Assembly: GCA_018375675.1 (NCBI GenBank)
Contig: JAHACW010000029.1
Span: 1-47,760 of the forward strand
DNA length: 47,760 bases
DNA from: Actinomyces sp.
GTDB lineage: Bacteria > Actinomycetota > Actinomycetes > Actinomycetales > Actinomycetaceae
Direction: 5' to 3'
The notes below the pieces were generated by a model, which worked only from the letters and a program-made list of their open reading frames with translations, was not told the origin of the DNA and did not search any database. Shown here piece by piece: positions 18,737-26,760 of this stretch (positions are counted from its first letter, which is position 1; each line of letters opens with the position of its first letter). Made by a program: the position numbers and the translations under genes.

Positions 18737-19669
18737 ATGGCTCAGAAGAAGAAGCCGGCCGTCGACCCCGTGCGCGCCAAAGCCGCGCAGATGCGCCAGG
18801 CGCAGGAGCGTGCCGACCGCCGCACCCGCATCATCGTCATCTCCGCCGTCGCTGTCATCGTCCTCGCGGTCGTCGCAGCCGTCGGCGGCGTGATCTGGAA
18901 GCAGCAGGCGCAGGTCAACGCCGCACGCAACGTCGACGCCTCCGACGTCCTCGGCATCTACGCCGACGGCCGACCGGTCATCGTCAACGGGAATGGCGTC
19001 GTCACCGAGGCAGACCCGAACCTGCCCACTCTCACCGAATACTTCGACTACACCTGCCACGTGTGCGCCGACCTCGATGTCGCCGCCGGCAAGGACCTCA
19101 CCACCTGGGCAGCCCAGGGGTACTACAACCTCGAGCTTCAGCCGGTCATCACCGTCAACATGGAATACCTGAAGCCCGCGACCAGCGCGTCGCTGATCGT
19201 CGCCCAGAAGGCGCCCGATAAGTGGGTGGACTTCCACCACGCACTGCTCGCCTACTTCGCCACCCAGTACCAGGCCTCCAACGGCACCGTCGTCCAGAAC
19301 CAAGAGGCCTCCTGGAAGCAGGTCAAGACGATCGCCGCCGAGGTGGGCGTCCCCTCCGACGTCATCGGCACCTTCCCGCTCAATGCCGCCGAGGACTACC
19401 TCAAGGCCTCAACCACCGCCTGGCAGAACGCTAACTACAGCGGCCGTAACAACGGGCTCGGCACACCCGAGCTGATCAAGGATCACTCGACCGTCATCGC
19501 GCTGCACACCCCGCTGACCTCGGCTAAGCAGACGATCGCGGAGGCATTCGGCATCACCGATTCCGCGAGCCAGGGCGCCACCGAAACCCCGGTACCCGAG
19601 GCCACCGAGCCCTCCCAGAGCGGCGCCGACGAAGCACAGAGCTCCGAGACGACCGACAGCTCCAACTGA
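18737..19669 (+). CDS. Membrane-anchored DsbA-like thioredoxin-fold protein
   Basis: A 310-residue protein with a basic cytoplasmic N-terminus, one membrane helix (about 32-53) and an extracellular thioredoxin-like domain. The active site is Cys107-His-Val-Cys110 in YFDYTCHVC, followed by a helical insertion as in DsbA/DsbG. The C-terminal 35 residues are a Ser/Glu/Thr-rich tail. It probably makes or shuffles disulphides in secreted proteins. In Actinomyces the main oxidase MdbA has a CPHC site; the CHVC site here marks a different member. GGAAGGTGAG lies just before the ATG. No DsbB/VKOR partner gene is in the window. Confidence 0.87.
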   Translation: MAQKKKPAVDPVRAKAAQMRQAQERADRRTRIIVISAVAVIVLAVVAAVGGVIWKQQAQVNAARNVDASDVLGIYADGRPVIVNGNGVVTEADPNLPTLTEYFDYTCHVCADLDVAAGKDLTTWAAQGYYNLELQPVITVNMEYLKPATSASLIVAQKAPDKWVDFHHALLAYFATQYQASNGTVVQNQEASWKQVKTIAAEVGVPSDVIGTFPLNAAEDYLKASTTAWQNANYSGRNNGLGTPELIKDHSTVIALHTPLTSAKQTIAEAFGITDSASQGATETPVPEATEPSQSGADEAQSSETTDSSN

Positions 19670-19689
19670 GCTTTCAATCAGTGAGGGGT

Positions 19690-19708
19690 GGGACCGCACG
19701 GCGGTCCC
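19690..19708 (+). terminator. Short hairpin terminator after the DsbA-like gene
   Basis: Perfect eight-base arms GGGACCGC and GCGGTCCC around a three-base loop. Confidence 0.65.
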
Positions 19709-19782
19709 AATGCGTGCTTACTGACGGCGATCCGGCCCGCCCGCGCGCACGAGCCCCAACCTATGGCACACTAGTGTCCGCC

Positions 19783-19858
19783 GCCGGCTTAGCTCAGTTG
19801 GTAGAGCAGCTGTCTTGTAAACAGCAGGTCATCGGTTCGAGTCCGATAGCCGGCTCCA
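19783..19858 (+). tRNA. tRNA-Thr (anticodon UGU)
   Basis: Full cloverleaf: acceptor GCCGGCT with AGCCGGC, D-arm GCTC/GAGC with loop AGTTGGTA, anticodon stem GCTGT/ACAGC with loop CTTGTAA (anticodon TGT at 19816-19818), variable AGGTC, T-arm ATCGG/CCGAT with loop TTCGAGT, discriminator T, and an encoded CCA at 19856-19858. It reads ACA and, by wobble, ACG codons. It lies alone between the DsbA-like gene and ung. Confidence 0.97.
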
Positions 19859-19893
19859 CGGAGTCCCTCACCGCGGCACCGCAGCCGCAGCCC

Positions 19894-19915
19894 ACCTCGC
19901 CCGTTCGGGTGAGGT
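19894..19915. terminator. Hairpin between tRNA-Thr and convergent ung
   Basis: ACCTCGCCC faces GGGTGAGGT with one G.T wobble and a short loop. A copy of the recurrent word (CCCCGGCCTCGTC, 19917-19929) abuts it and reaches into the ung stop codon. Confidence 0.6.
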
Positions 19916-19927
19916 ACCCCGGCCTCG

Positions 19928-20638
19928 TCAACGAGAAGCGCCCAGCGACCAATTCACGCCCGACGCGCCCTGCGCCTCCAGCAGCTGATTCGCGCGCGAA
20001 AACGGCTTCGAACCGAAAAATCCTCGATACGCAGAGAGTGGCGACGGGTGGACGGACGCAATAATCGGCGTGTCACCCAGACGCGGCGCGAGTGACTGCG
20101 CGTCCTTGCCCCACAGAATCGCCACGAGGGGAGCACGCGAGCCATCCGAACGCTTCCGGGATACCAGGGCGTCAATCGCGCACTGCGTCACTTCCTCCCA
20201 GCCCCGGCCTCGATGCGATGCGGGAGCGCCCGGGCGCACTGTCAACACACGGTTGAGGAGGCACACACCCTGCTCGCTCCACGGCGTCAGGTCACCCGAC
20301 GTCGGAGCGGGAACACCCATGTCCTCGCTCAGCTCGCGGAAAATGTTGATGAGCGACTTGGGCAACGCCACACCCGGGTGCACCGAAAACGACAAACCCA
20401 TCGCGTGCCCCGGCGTCGGATAAGGATCTTGCCCGACGATGAGAACCTTCACCTTGTCGAACGGGTACGTGAAGGCGCGCAGAACATCCGTGCCCGCAGG
20501 CAGGTAGCCGTGCCCCTCCTCGACCTCGGCGGCCAGCATTGCGCCCAGCTCGTGGATGCGCCCCTCCACCGGAGCCAGCGCCTTCGCCCAGCCCGGATCG
20601 ATCAACTCGGCCAACGGACGTGGATTGTGTTCACTCAT
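19928..20638 (-). CDS. ung: Uracil-DNA glycosylase
   Basis: Removes uracil from DNA as the first step of base excision repair. The 236-residue family 1 enzyme has the water-activating motif [17 protein letters not shown], the uracil-binding [11 protein letters not shown] loop (with N in NRVLT) and the DNA-intercalating [13 protein letters not shown]. Length is normal. The ATG at 20638 follows TAGGCT by six bases on the minus strand, so its message is probably leaderless. It is divergent from the LytR_C gene, which starts 87 bases away with the mirror-image arrangement. Confidence 0.96.
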   Translation of the reverse strand: MSEHNPRPLAELIDPGWAKALAPVEGRIHELGAMLAAEVEEGHGYLPAGTDVLRAFTYPFDKVKVLIVGQDPYPTPGHAMGLSFSVHPGVALPKSLINIFRELSEDMGVPAPTSGDLTPWSEQGVCLLNRVLTVRPGAPASHRGRGWEEVTQCAIDALVSRKRSDGSRAPLVAILWGKDAQSLAPRLGDTPIIASVHPSPLSAYRGFFGSKPFSRANQLLEAQGASGVNWSLGASR

Positions 20639-20644
20639 AGCACC

Positions 20645-20650
20645 AGCCTA
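20645..20650 (-). promoter_or_regulatory. -10 box TAGGCT of the ung promoter
   Basis: Minus-strand TAGGCT, six bases (GGTGCT), then ATG at 20638. No ribosome site is present. Confidence 0.5.
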
Positions 20651-20712
20651 ATGCCGCACAGGCCACGCCACATTACCCGCGCGCCACCCGCGCCCCACTC
20701 TCTCTTTTCCGA

Positions 20713-20718
20713 TAGTCT
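20713..20718 (+). promoter_or_regulatory. -10 box TAGTCT of the LytR_C gene
   Basis: TAGTCT, six bases (GAATGC), then GTG at 20725. No ribosome site is present. Confidence 0.5.
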
Positions 20719-20724
20719 GAATGC

Positions 20725-21303
20725 GTGAGTTCTCAGTACCCCAGGGATGAATTTGATCGCGCCGGCGAAGATATGCCCGTCGGCATGCACCGCCCCAAGC
20801 CGTCCAAGTGGAAGAACGTCTGGCCTTTCCTCGCCATCCTCGTGATTGTTCCCGCCCTCGGATGGGCAGCGGCGACCGCCCTGTCGCGCCAGCAGGCCAC
20901 TGTCAGCAACGCGCCCAGCCCGGCCGCGAGCGCTCCGAGCGCCGCCGCTCCCTCAGCGTCGCCCACACCCGAGGCCGCCGCCCCCGCTGAGCCCACGCCT
21001 TCCGCCAGCTCCTCCTCTCCGTCGGCTTCTTCTGAGCCCGACCACGGAGCTGTCATCCAGGTCCTCAACGGCACCGGCACCCAGGGTTTCGCGGGTCAGC
21101 AGGCCCAGATCCTCAACCAGGCCGGCTACGCAGGCACCTCCGCCGCGAACGCCGACGGCTGGGCCACGCAGACCTCCACCGTCTTCTACGAGGATCCCCG
21201 CATGGAGGGAACCGCGAAGGACGTTGCCGCCAAGCTCGGTATTTCCAACGTTCGCCAGGAGAGCGGCCTCGGAGACCCCGACATTGTTGTGGTCCTGCGA
21301 TGA
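20725..21303 (+). CDS. LytR C-terminal domain (LytR_C) membrane protein
   Basis: A 192-residue protein with a short cytoplasmic start, one membrane helix (about 32-53), an Ala/Ser/Pro linker (about 60-108) and a LytR_C domain (about 110-192). The domain shows IQVLNGTGTQGFAGQ at its start, VFYEDPRM in the middle and LGDPDIVVVL at its end. In other proteins this domain follows the LCP phosphotransferase that attaches polymers to peptidoglycan; here it is free-standing, as in several actinobacteria, so it may bind wall polymer or partner with an LCP enzyme elsewhere. A GTG start six bases after TAGTCT is preferred. It ends at a strong T-tract terminator. Confidence 0.87.
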   Translation: MSSQYPRDEFDRAGEDMPVGMHRPKPSKWKNVWPFLAILVIVPALGWAAATALSRQQATVSNAPSPAASAPSAAAPSASPTPEAAAPAEPTPSASSSSPSASSEPDHGAVIQVLNGTGTQGFAGQQAQILNQAGYAGTSAANADGWATQTSTVFYEDPRMEGTAKDVAAKLGISNVRQESGLGDPDIVVVLR

Positions 21304-21322
21304 GCCTCTGATACTGACTGAG

Positions 21323-21351
21323 CCGCCCGGCCCCTGTGGCCGGGCGGTTTT
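21323..21351 (+). terminator. Rho-independent terminator after the LytR_C gene
   Basis: Perfect ten-base arms CCGCCCGGCC and GGCCGGGCGG around a five-base loop, then TTTT. Confidence 0.9.
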
Positions 21352-21370
21352 GTGTGCCCACGGGTGTTTC

Positions 21371-21470
21371 GGGCGCCGGAGGGCCCGGCCGCCCGCGAGG
21401 CTAGGCAACCTCGCTTCGCTCGGCGCCGCGCCTCGAAGCCCGCCCTGGCCCTCCGGTCCCTCCGGCGCCC
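21371..21470 (+). repeat. Block A1, island 2 copy
   Basis: Perfect arms at 21371-21383 and 21458-21470, identical to the arms of the copy at 8698-8797; the interior differs at several positions. Confidence 0.8.
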
Positions 21471-21785
21471 TTCACACCAGTGGGGCCGGGTCGCTGACGT
21501 GTGGCTCGGCGCGTCGCCTCGAAGCCCGGCCAGGCCCTGCCACCGCCCACCGGCACCGCGGCAGATCCCTCCGGCGCCCTTCACACCGGCGGCGCTTGGT
21601 GTACTGACGTGTGGTTCGGTGCGTCGCCTCGTTGTCCGGCCAGGCCCTGCCGCCGCCCACCGGCACCGTGGCAGATCCCTCCGGCGCCCTCCACACCAGT
21701 GGTGCCAGGTCGCTGATGTTGCTCAGTGCGTTGGCTTGTTGTTTGGCCAGGCCCTGTCACCGCCCACGGGTACCGCAGCCTGGCC
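21457..21785 (+). repeat. Three tandem copies of a 109-110-base GC-rich unit
   Basis: Units begin with TCCCTCCGGCG at 21457, 21566 and 21676. Each carries TTCACACC, a GGTCGCTGA-like stretch and the word GGCCAGGCCCTGCC followed by CCGCCCACSGGYACCG. Parts of the unit recur near 8860, 9170, 21985 and 22800 in the same orientation, and inverted at 25350-25610. Confidence 0.85.
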
Positions 21786-21841
21786 CTGGACCCTCGGCGG
21801 GGCTGCTTGTGTTGCAGTCATTCTGGGGCGTTCGGCTACGC

Positions 21842-21973
21842 GTTGTTACAAACGTCGTCAATCCGACGGCTTTTTCGCTGAAAATCAAGGTTTTTGGACG
21901 CAGATTGACGACGTTTGTAACATGAGCACTCGCAAGGAGGTTCAAACTGCTCTGGTTTGACGACGTTTGTAAC
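21842..21973 (+). repeat. Block B, island 2
   Basis: One forward copy (21842-21864) pairs with a reverse copy (21903-21922) over 20 bases, dyad centre about 21883. A second reverse copy lies at 21954-21973, 51 bases further on as in island 1, but its forward partner is missing. Confidence 0.9.
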
Positions 21974-22061
21974 GTTGGCCGCCCACCGGTCGCCCGCCCA
22001 GGCCCTGCCTCCGCCCACGGGTACCGCAGGCAGACCCTATAGGCCAGCTGGGCCGGTTGTC

Positions 22062-22264
22062 TGAAACCGCTGTTGCCTTTGCGCGCTTGTGCCTGTGGGG
22101 GGTGAAACCGCTGTTACCTTTGCTCGCTGGTATCTGTGTGGGATTGAAACCGCCATCACCTTTGCGGGTGCGAAATCGGTGTTTTTGGCGCGGTTTTCGG
22201 GCGCAGAGGTGATGTCGGTTTCAAGGGGCCCTTGTTGGGGGCGAGCAGTGGTGTTGGTGGTTTC
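22062..22264 (+). repeat. Block C, island 2
   Basis: Forward copies begin (GAAACC) at 22063, 22104 and 22146. Reverse copies end (GGTTTC) at 22222 and 22264. The two inner pairs share dyad centre 22184. The pair 22104-22125 with 22243-22264 has 15 Watson-Crick pairs, 5 G.U and 2 U.U over 22 positions. The pair 22146-22167 with 22201-22222 has 19 Watson-Crick, 1 G.U and 2 mismatches. Confidence 0.9.
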
Positions 22265-22290
22265 AACGTCGCCATGTTGTTGCGCCTTGT

Positions 22291-22452
22291 GCGCGAAAAA
22301 GTTCGCCCTGCGTGGCCTGATGTGTGCGTGAGCGCGAAAAAGTTCGCCCTGCACGCTCAAAACACCCCAAAATCGGCGCTTTTACGCTTGCTGGGCGAAC
22401 TTTTTCGCGGAAATGCGGCTGGAGGGGCTGTGCTGGGCGAGTTTTTTCGCGG
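22291..22452 (+). repeat. Block D, island 2
   Basis: Forward copies at 22291-22308 and 22332-22349, reverse copies at 22393-22410 and 22435-22452, common dyad centre about 22371. The inner pair is fully Watson-Crick over 17 bases (GAACTTTTTC in the reverse arm); the outer pair uses GAGTTTTTTC, giving two G.U pairs. Confidence 0.9.
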
Positions 22453-22523
22453 ACCGGCAGCCGTGGGATCCGACAGGGCAAGTTGTGTCGCGCCGCGGCC
22501 CTGGCCGGTCCCCTCTACTGGCA

Positions 22524-22628
22524 GTGCTAACCCTTTAATGCCCAGCTAAACCCTATGGGCGGCATGGTGGGCAGCCCGCCCAAGCCGCCACCTCAAGGGT
22601 TAACGAGCGCGTAGGTGGGTTAATGCAG
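22524..22628 (+). repeat. Block E: concentric hairpin with TAACCC/GGGTTA cores
   Basis: Forward cores GCTAACCC (22526-22533) and TAAACCCT (22547-22554) face AGGGTTA (22596-22602) and GGGTTAA (22617-22623). Both pairs share dyad centre 22575 and a 20-base spacing. GGCGGC and GCCGCC pair inside them, as do TGGTGGGC and GCCCGCCCA. Island 1 has no counterpart. Confidence 0.75.
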
Positions 22629-22640
22629 CCACCTCTAGGG

Positions 22641-22971
22641 CCCACACGCCGCTAGGTTGATGAACTCGCGTCGATGCTGGGGGATAGACCTTGTCTGCGC
22701 GGGAGCGATGCCCGCGTCGGAGGGGCGCGGAAGGACATGCAGTGCGTGCCGTCATGCTCCGTTGAGAAGTGTGAGGCGGTCGGGGGCGCAGCACCCTGCG
22801 CGCTCCCCAGGCTCCGCCGCCGCCCACCGGCACCGCGGCCAGTCCTTCGGGCACTCCGCTGCCCTCTATGCCGGCTGTGCTTGGTGTGCAGGTGTGCTCA
22901 GTGGGCCAGACCCGCTCTCGTCGTTGGTCGTTACGCCCTGAGCGCAGCGGACTCAAGCCCCGCGACCTCGC
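22641..22971 (+). other. Gene-free stretch between island 2 and the groEL operators
   Basis: About 330 bases with no supported gene. It includes one more fragment of the GC-rich repeat (GCCGCCGCCCACCGGCACCG at 22806-22825) and no clear promoter that I can name. Confidence 0.4.
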
Positions 22972-22998
22972 CTTGCACTCTGGGATGGTGAGTGCCAA
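22972..22998 (+). promoter_or_regulatory. CIRCE operator, upstream copy
   Basis: CTTGCACTC, nine bases, GAGTGCCAA. It differs from the consensus TTAGCACTC-N9-GAGTGCTAA at three positions. CIRCE is bound by the heat-shock repressor HrcA. Confidence 0.8.
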
Positions 22999-23006
22999 AA
23001 TCGTAG

Positions 23007-23033
23007 TTAGCACTCCGACATGGAGAGTGATAA
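23007..23033 (+). promoter_or_regulatory. CIRCE operator, downstream copy
   Basis: TTAGCACTC, nine bases, GAGTGATAA; one mismatch to consensus. It begins eight bases after the first CIRCE ends. The start-to-start distance of the two dyads is 35 bases. Confidence 0.92.
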
Positions 23034-23050
23034 GACCACCGGTTCGATGA

Positions 23051-24751
<1,701 letters not shown>

Positions 24752-24773
24752 GCCGCTTAGCGTTAAGCTGATC

Positions 24774-24813
24774 CGCCTGGGGGCGGGACTCGTGAGGGTC
24801 CCGCCCCCAGGCG
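24774..24813 (+). terminator. Terminator after groEL
   Basis: Perfect 16-base arms (24774-24789 and 24798-24813) around an eight-base loop, then TTTCT. Confidence 0.9.
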
Positions 24814-24884
24814 TTTCTATCTGTCTGTGCCGGTGTGCAACGAGGTCGTGGTGCCTCGCGGGGGAAGGGTTGTAGCGCGCGGTG

Positions 24885-25178
24885 TCAGACCCCCGCAAAG
24901 AGGGAAGCGGAATGTGTCTCTGCATCAGCGTAGGTGGAGGCTGCGACCTGCATCTGCGAGGAGATAGCGTCCAGGGCGTCGTGTGTCTGCGCCTGGATGC
25001 CCTGCCATTGGGTGATAGTCGCCTGGAAGTTCACCTGTGCCCCGCCGGTCCACGAGTCCTGCAAGGCCAAGAGCTGGGCCATCATCGTGTCCACTTCGGT
25101 GCGGATGGTGGATGCGGTTGTACAGGCCTGCGCGGAGGCGGCAGCAATTTGTTCGGCGTCGACGGCGTATGCGGTCAT
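24885..25178 (-). CDS. WXG100-family (ESAT-6-like) small protein
   Basis: A 97-residue helical hairpin protein of the family exported by type VII secretion systems. The central turn carries WTGG (…LQDSWTGGAQVNF), equivalent to WxG, between two long helices (about 8-40 and 48-90). The ATG at 25178 has AGGAGTGACATC upstream, a good ribosome site, and gives the normal ~100-residue length. No EssC/EccC ATPase, partner WXG100 gene or LXG toxin is nearby, so it is an orphan in this window. The C-terminal YxxxD/E export signal typical of mycobacterial partners may be present as YADAE. Confidence 0.85.
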   Translation of the reverse strand: MTAYAVDAEQIAAASAQACTTASTIRTEVDTMMAQLLALQDSWTGGAQVNFQATITQWQGIQAQTHDALDAISSQMQVAASTYADAETHSASLFAGV

Positions 25179-25338
25179 GATGTCACTCCTTTGTGGGACC
25201 CCGGGTGGGTCCGTCGACAAAGACGCTACGCGCGTGACGACGCGTCATCCAGGCGGAAACGAAGCCCTGTGGATAACTGCCCGACGTGAAAAGTGCCTGT
25301 GGATGGCCCCGAGGTATACCCGTGCTGCTGACGGGCAA

Positions 25339-25615
25339 GCCACTGGAGGGCCTGGTCGCGGTGCCGGTGGGTGGCGGCAGGGCCAGGGCGGGCCGCCGCC
25401 CACCGGCACACACAGCGGCCAGGCTCCACAGGTGTGGAGGGCGCCTGGAAGATCCGTGGAGCCAAGAGCAACATGCAACATCATGCTGGGCCAGGCTGCG
25501 GTGCCCGTGGGCGGTGGCGGGGCCTGGCCGGGCTTCGAGACGACGCGCCGAGCGAAGCTCGCGGCGCGGACGGCGAGCGGGTGGGCCGCCGCCCACGGGC
25601 GCATAAAGCAGCCGC
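25339..25615 (-). repeat. Third GC-rich repeat patch, inverted relative to islands 1 and 2
   Basis: Between the WXG100 gene and the HD-like gene. It holds reverse-orientation copies of the 110-base unit (GGGGCCTGGCCGGGCTTCGA near 25518 is the complement of the unit end). It also has two hairpins: GTGCCGGTGGG near 25361 facing CCCACCGGCAC near 25399, and GCCCGTGGGCGG near 25503 facing CCGCCCACGGGC near 25588. The A+T-rich blocks B to E are absent. Confidence 0.75.
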
Positions 25616-25622
25616 GGCCTCG

Positions 25623-26585
25623 TCAGTCGGAGGTCGGCAGATCCAGGGATTCGACGGCGGACTCGAGCGAGGAGGTGGCCTCCTCGTCCTCGTCCGAGTC
25701 GGTGTCTTCCTCGATCTTGCGAGGCAGGACGCCGGTGGACGTGGCCTCGTCGTCTGGTGAAGCGACGGGGACGCGCTTCTTGATCGAGCGGCGCTTGATG
25801 ATCAGCGTGCCGGTCGTAGTCGTGGAGTCCTCCACGACCTCGTCGGCATCGTCCGCATCCTCGGTGTCATCCGTGTCCTCAGCTTGGGCAGCCTGGCACA
25901 GCTGGGCCTTCTCGCGCTCGAGGCGGGTGAGCTCGACCTCGAGGTTTGCGCGGGCTGTGTCCTCCCACGTGGAGCCGAGGGGGGACTGGTAGATCGTCTC
26001 GTAGCTCAGGAGCTTCTTGATGAGCGCCATACGCGCCTTGGTGAACTGCAGGTCGTCGAGCTCGCTGAGTTCGGCGCGCAGCGACGTGCGGAGCTTCTTG
26101 TAGTCCTGCGGGCTGCAGGCCAGGCCTGCCAGGTCCGCGTCGACGAGCACCTGCGCGTCGAAGTCGGTGCGGGGCGCACGGTGGCGCGTGAGGAACGCGA
26201 TCAGCTCGTCGATGCGGGCGACGACCTCCTCGGGAACGCCGAGGTTGGTGAGGCGGTTGTGCGCGTGATCGATGCATCGGGTGGAGGCGAAGTTTGCCTG
26301 GAATCCACCGAGCTTGATCTCGAGCGCCTTGTTGAGGAAGGCGCCGTGGTACCACGCGGCGACGCGCAGGATGTCGGGATCGTGCGCGGACGACGAGATT
26401 TCATCGATGTGGGTGAGCGTGTTCATGAGCCGACGCACGTTGTGCATCTGGCGTTCGGGCGCGCTCCAGCGTTCCGCGAGGTCGACGCTCTCTTTTTCGA
26501 GGTCGGACTGGGTCGCGGTTGCGCCGATTTGCTGCATGGCGTCAACGAAAGACGTCAGCAGCCACTGAGGTGCTTGAGCACCCAT
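25623..26585 (-). CDS. HD-superfamily-like protein with degraded metal site (COG4339-like)
   Basis: The first 240 of 320 residues follow the layout of COG4339 predicted metal-dependent phosphohydrolases: SAPERQMHNVRRL, AAWYHGAFLN, VLVDADLAGLA, and the closing YQSPLGSTWEDTARANLEVEL. In family members I know these read YHNxxH and WFHDAVY. Here His48 is kept but the second His is Arg52, and the His-Asp pair is His80-Gly81; Asp149/Asp151 remain. Two ligands of the metal centre are thus lost, and the protein may bind rather than hydrolyse. Residues 240-320 are an acidic, disordered tail. AAGGAG precedes the ATG. It is a lone gene upstream of the repeat patch. Confidence 0.75.
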   Translation of the reverse strand: MGAQAPQWLLTSFVDAMQQIGATATQSDLEKESVDLAERWSAPERQMHNVRRLMNTLTHIDEISSSAHDPDILRVAAWYHGAFLNKALEIKLGGFQANFASTRCIDHAHNRLTNLGVPEEVVARIDELIAFLTRHRAPRTDFDAQVLVDADLAGLACSPQDYKKLRTSLRAELSELDDLQFTKARMALIKKLLSYETIYQSPLGSTWEDTARANLEVELTRLEREKAQLCQAAQAEDTDDTEDADDADEVVEDSTTTTGTLIIKRRSIKKRVPVASPDDEATSTGVLPRKIEEDTDSDEDEEATSSLESAVESLDLPTSD

Positions 26586-26662
26586 GGGCCACTCTCCTTG
26601 CTGAGGAATACCCGAGCCATGCTAGTGCGCTTTTGCGCGAAGGTCACGTTCGTTGGTAAAAA

Positions 26663-26680
26663 ATCGGGGAAAATCCCGAT
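26663..26680 (-). terminator. Rho-independent terminator of the two-component operon
   Basis: ATCGGG and CCCGAT arms; read on the minus strand the hairpin is followed by TTTTTT. It lies 80 bases downstream of the histidine kinase stop. Confidence 0.85.
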
Positions 26681-26760
26681 GGATTTTGTGAAACTGTCAG
26701 GTGAAAAATGGCGAAAACTGAGCGAAAAAGCCGTGTGTGCTGATCGGTACGTTACGTCTT

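Larger units (their letters stand above)
21352..22640 (+). repeat. Hairpin island 2: second copy of the inverted-repeat array
   Basis: About 1.3 kb without a credible gene, beginning at the LytR_C terminator. It carries block A1 (21371-21470), a 110-base GC-rich tandem repeat (21457 to about 21785), block B with one forward and two reverse copies (21842-21973), block C (22062-22264), block D (22291-22452) and an extra block E (22524-22628). Order, orientation and spacing match island 1, but the reverse C copy that should lie near 22300 is lost and one forward B copy is missing. Sequence between the paired arms has diverged while pairing is kept. Confidence 0.8.

Noticed and set aside
21842..21973. 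Inverted repeats as integron attC sites
   Set aside because: The GTTRRRY/RYYYAAC boxes do not fit, arms are duplicated concentrically, and no integrase gene is in the window.
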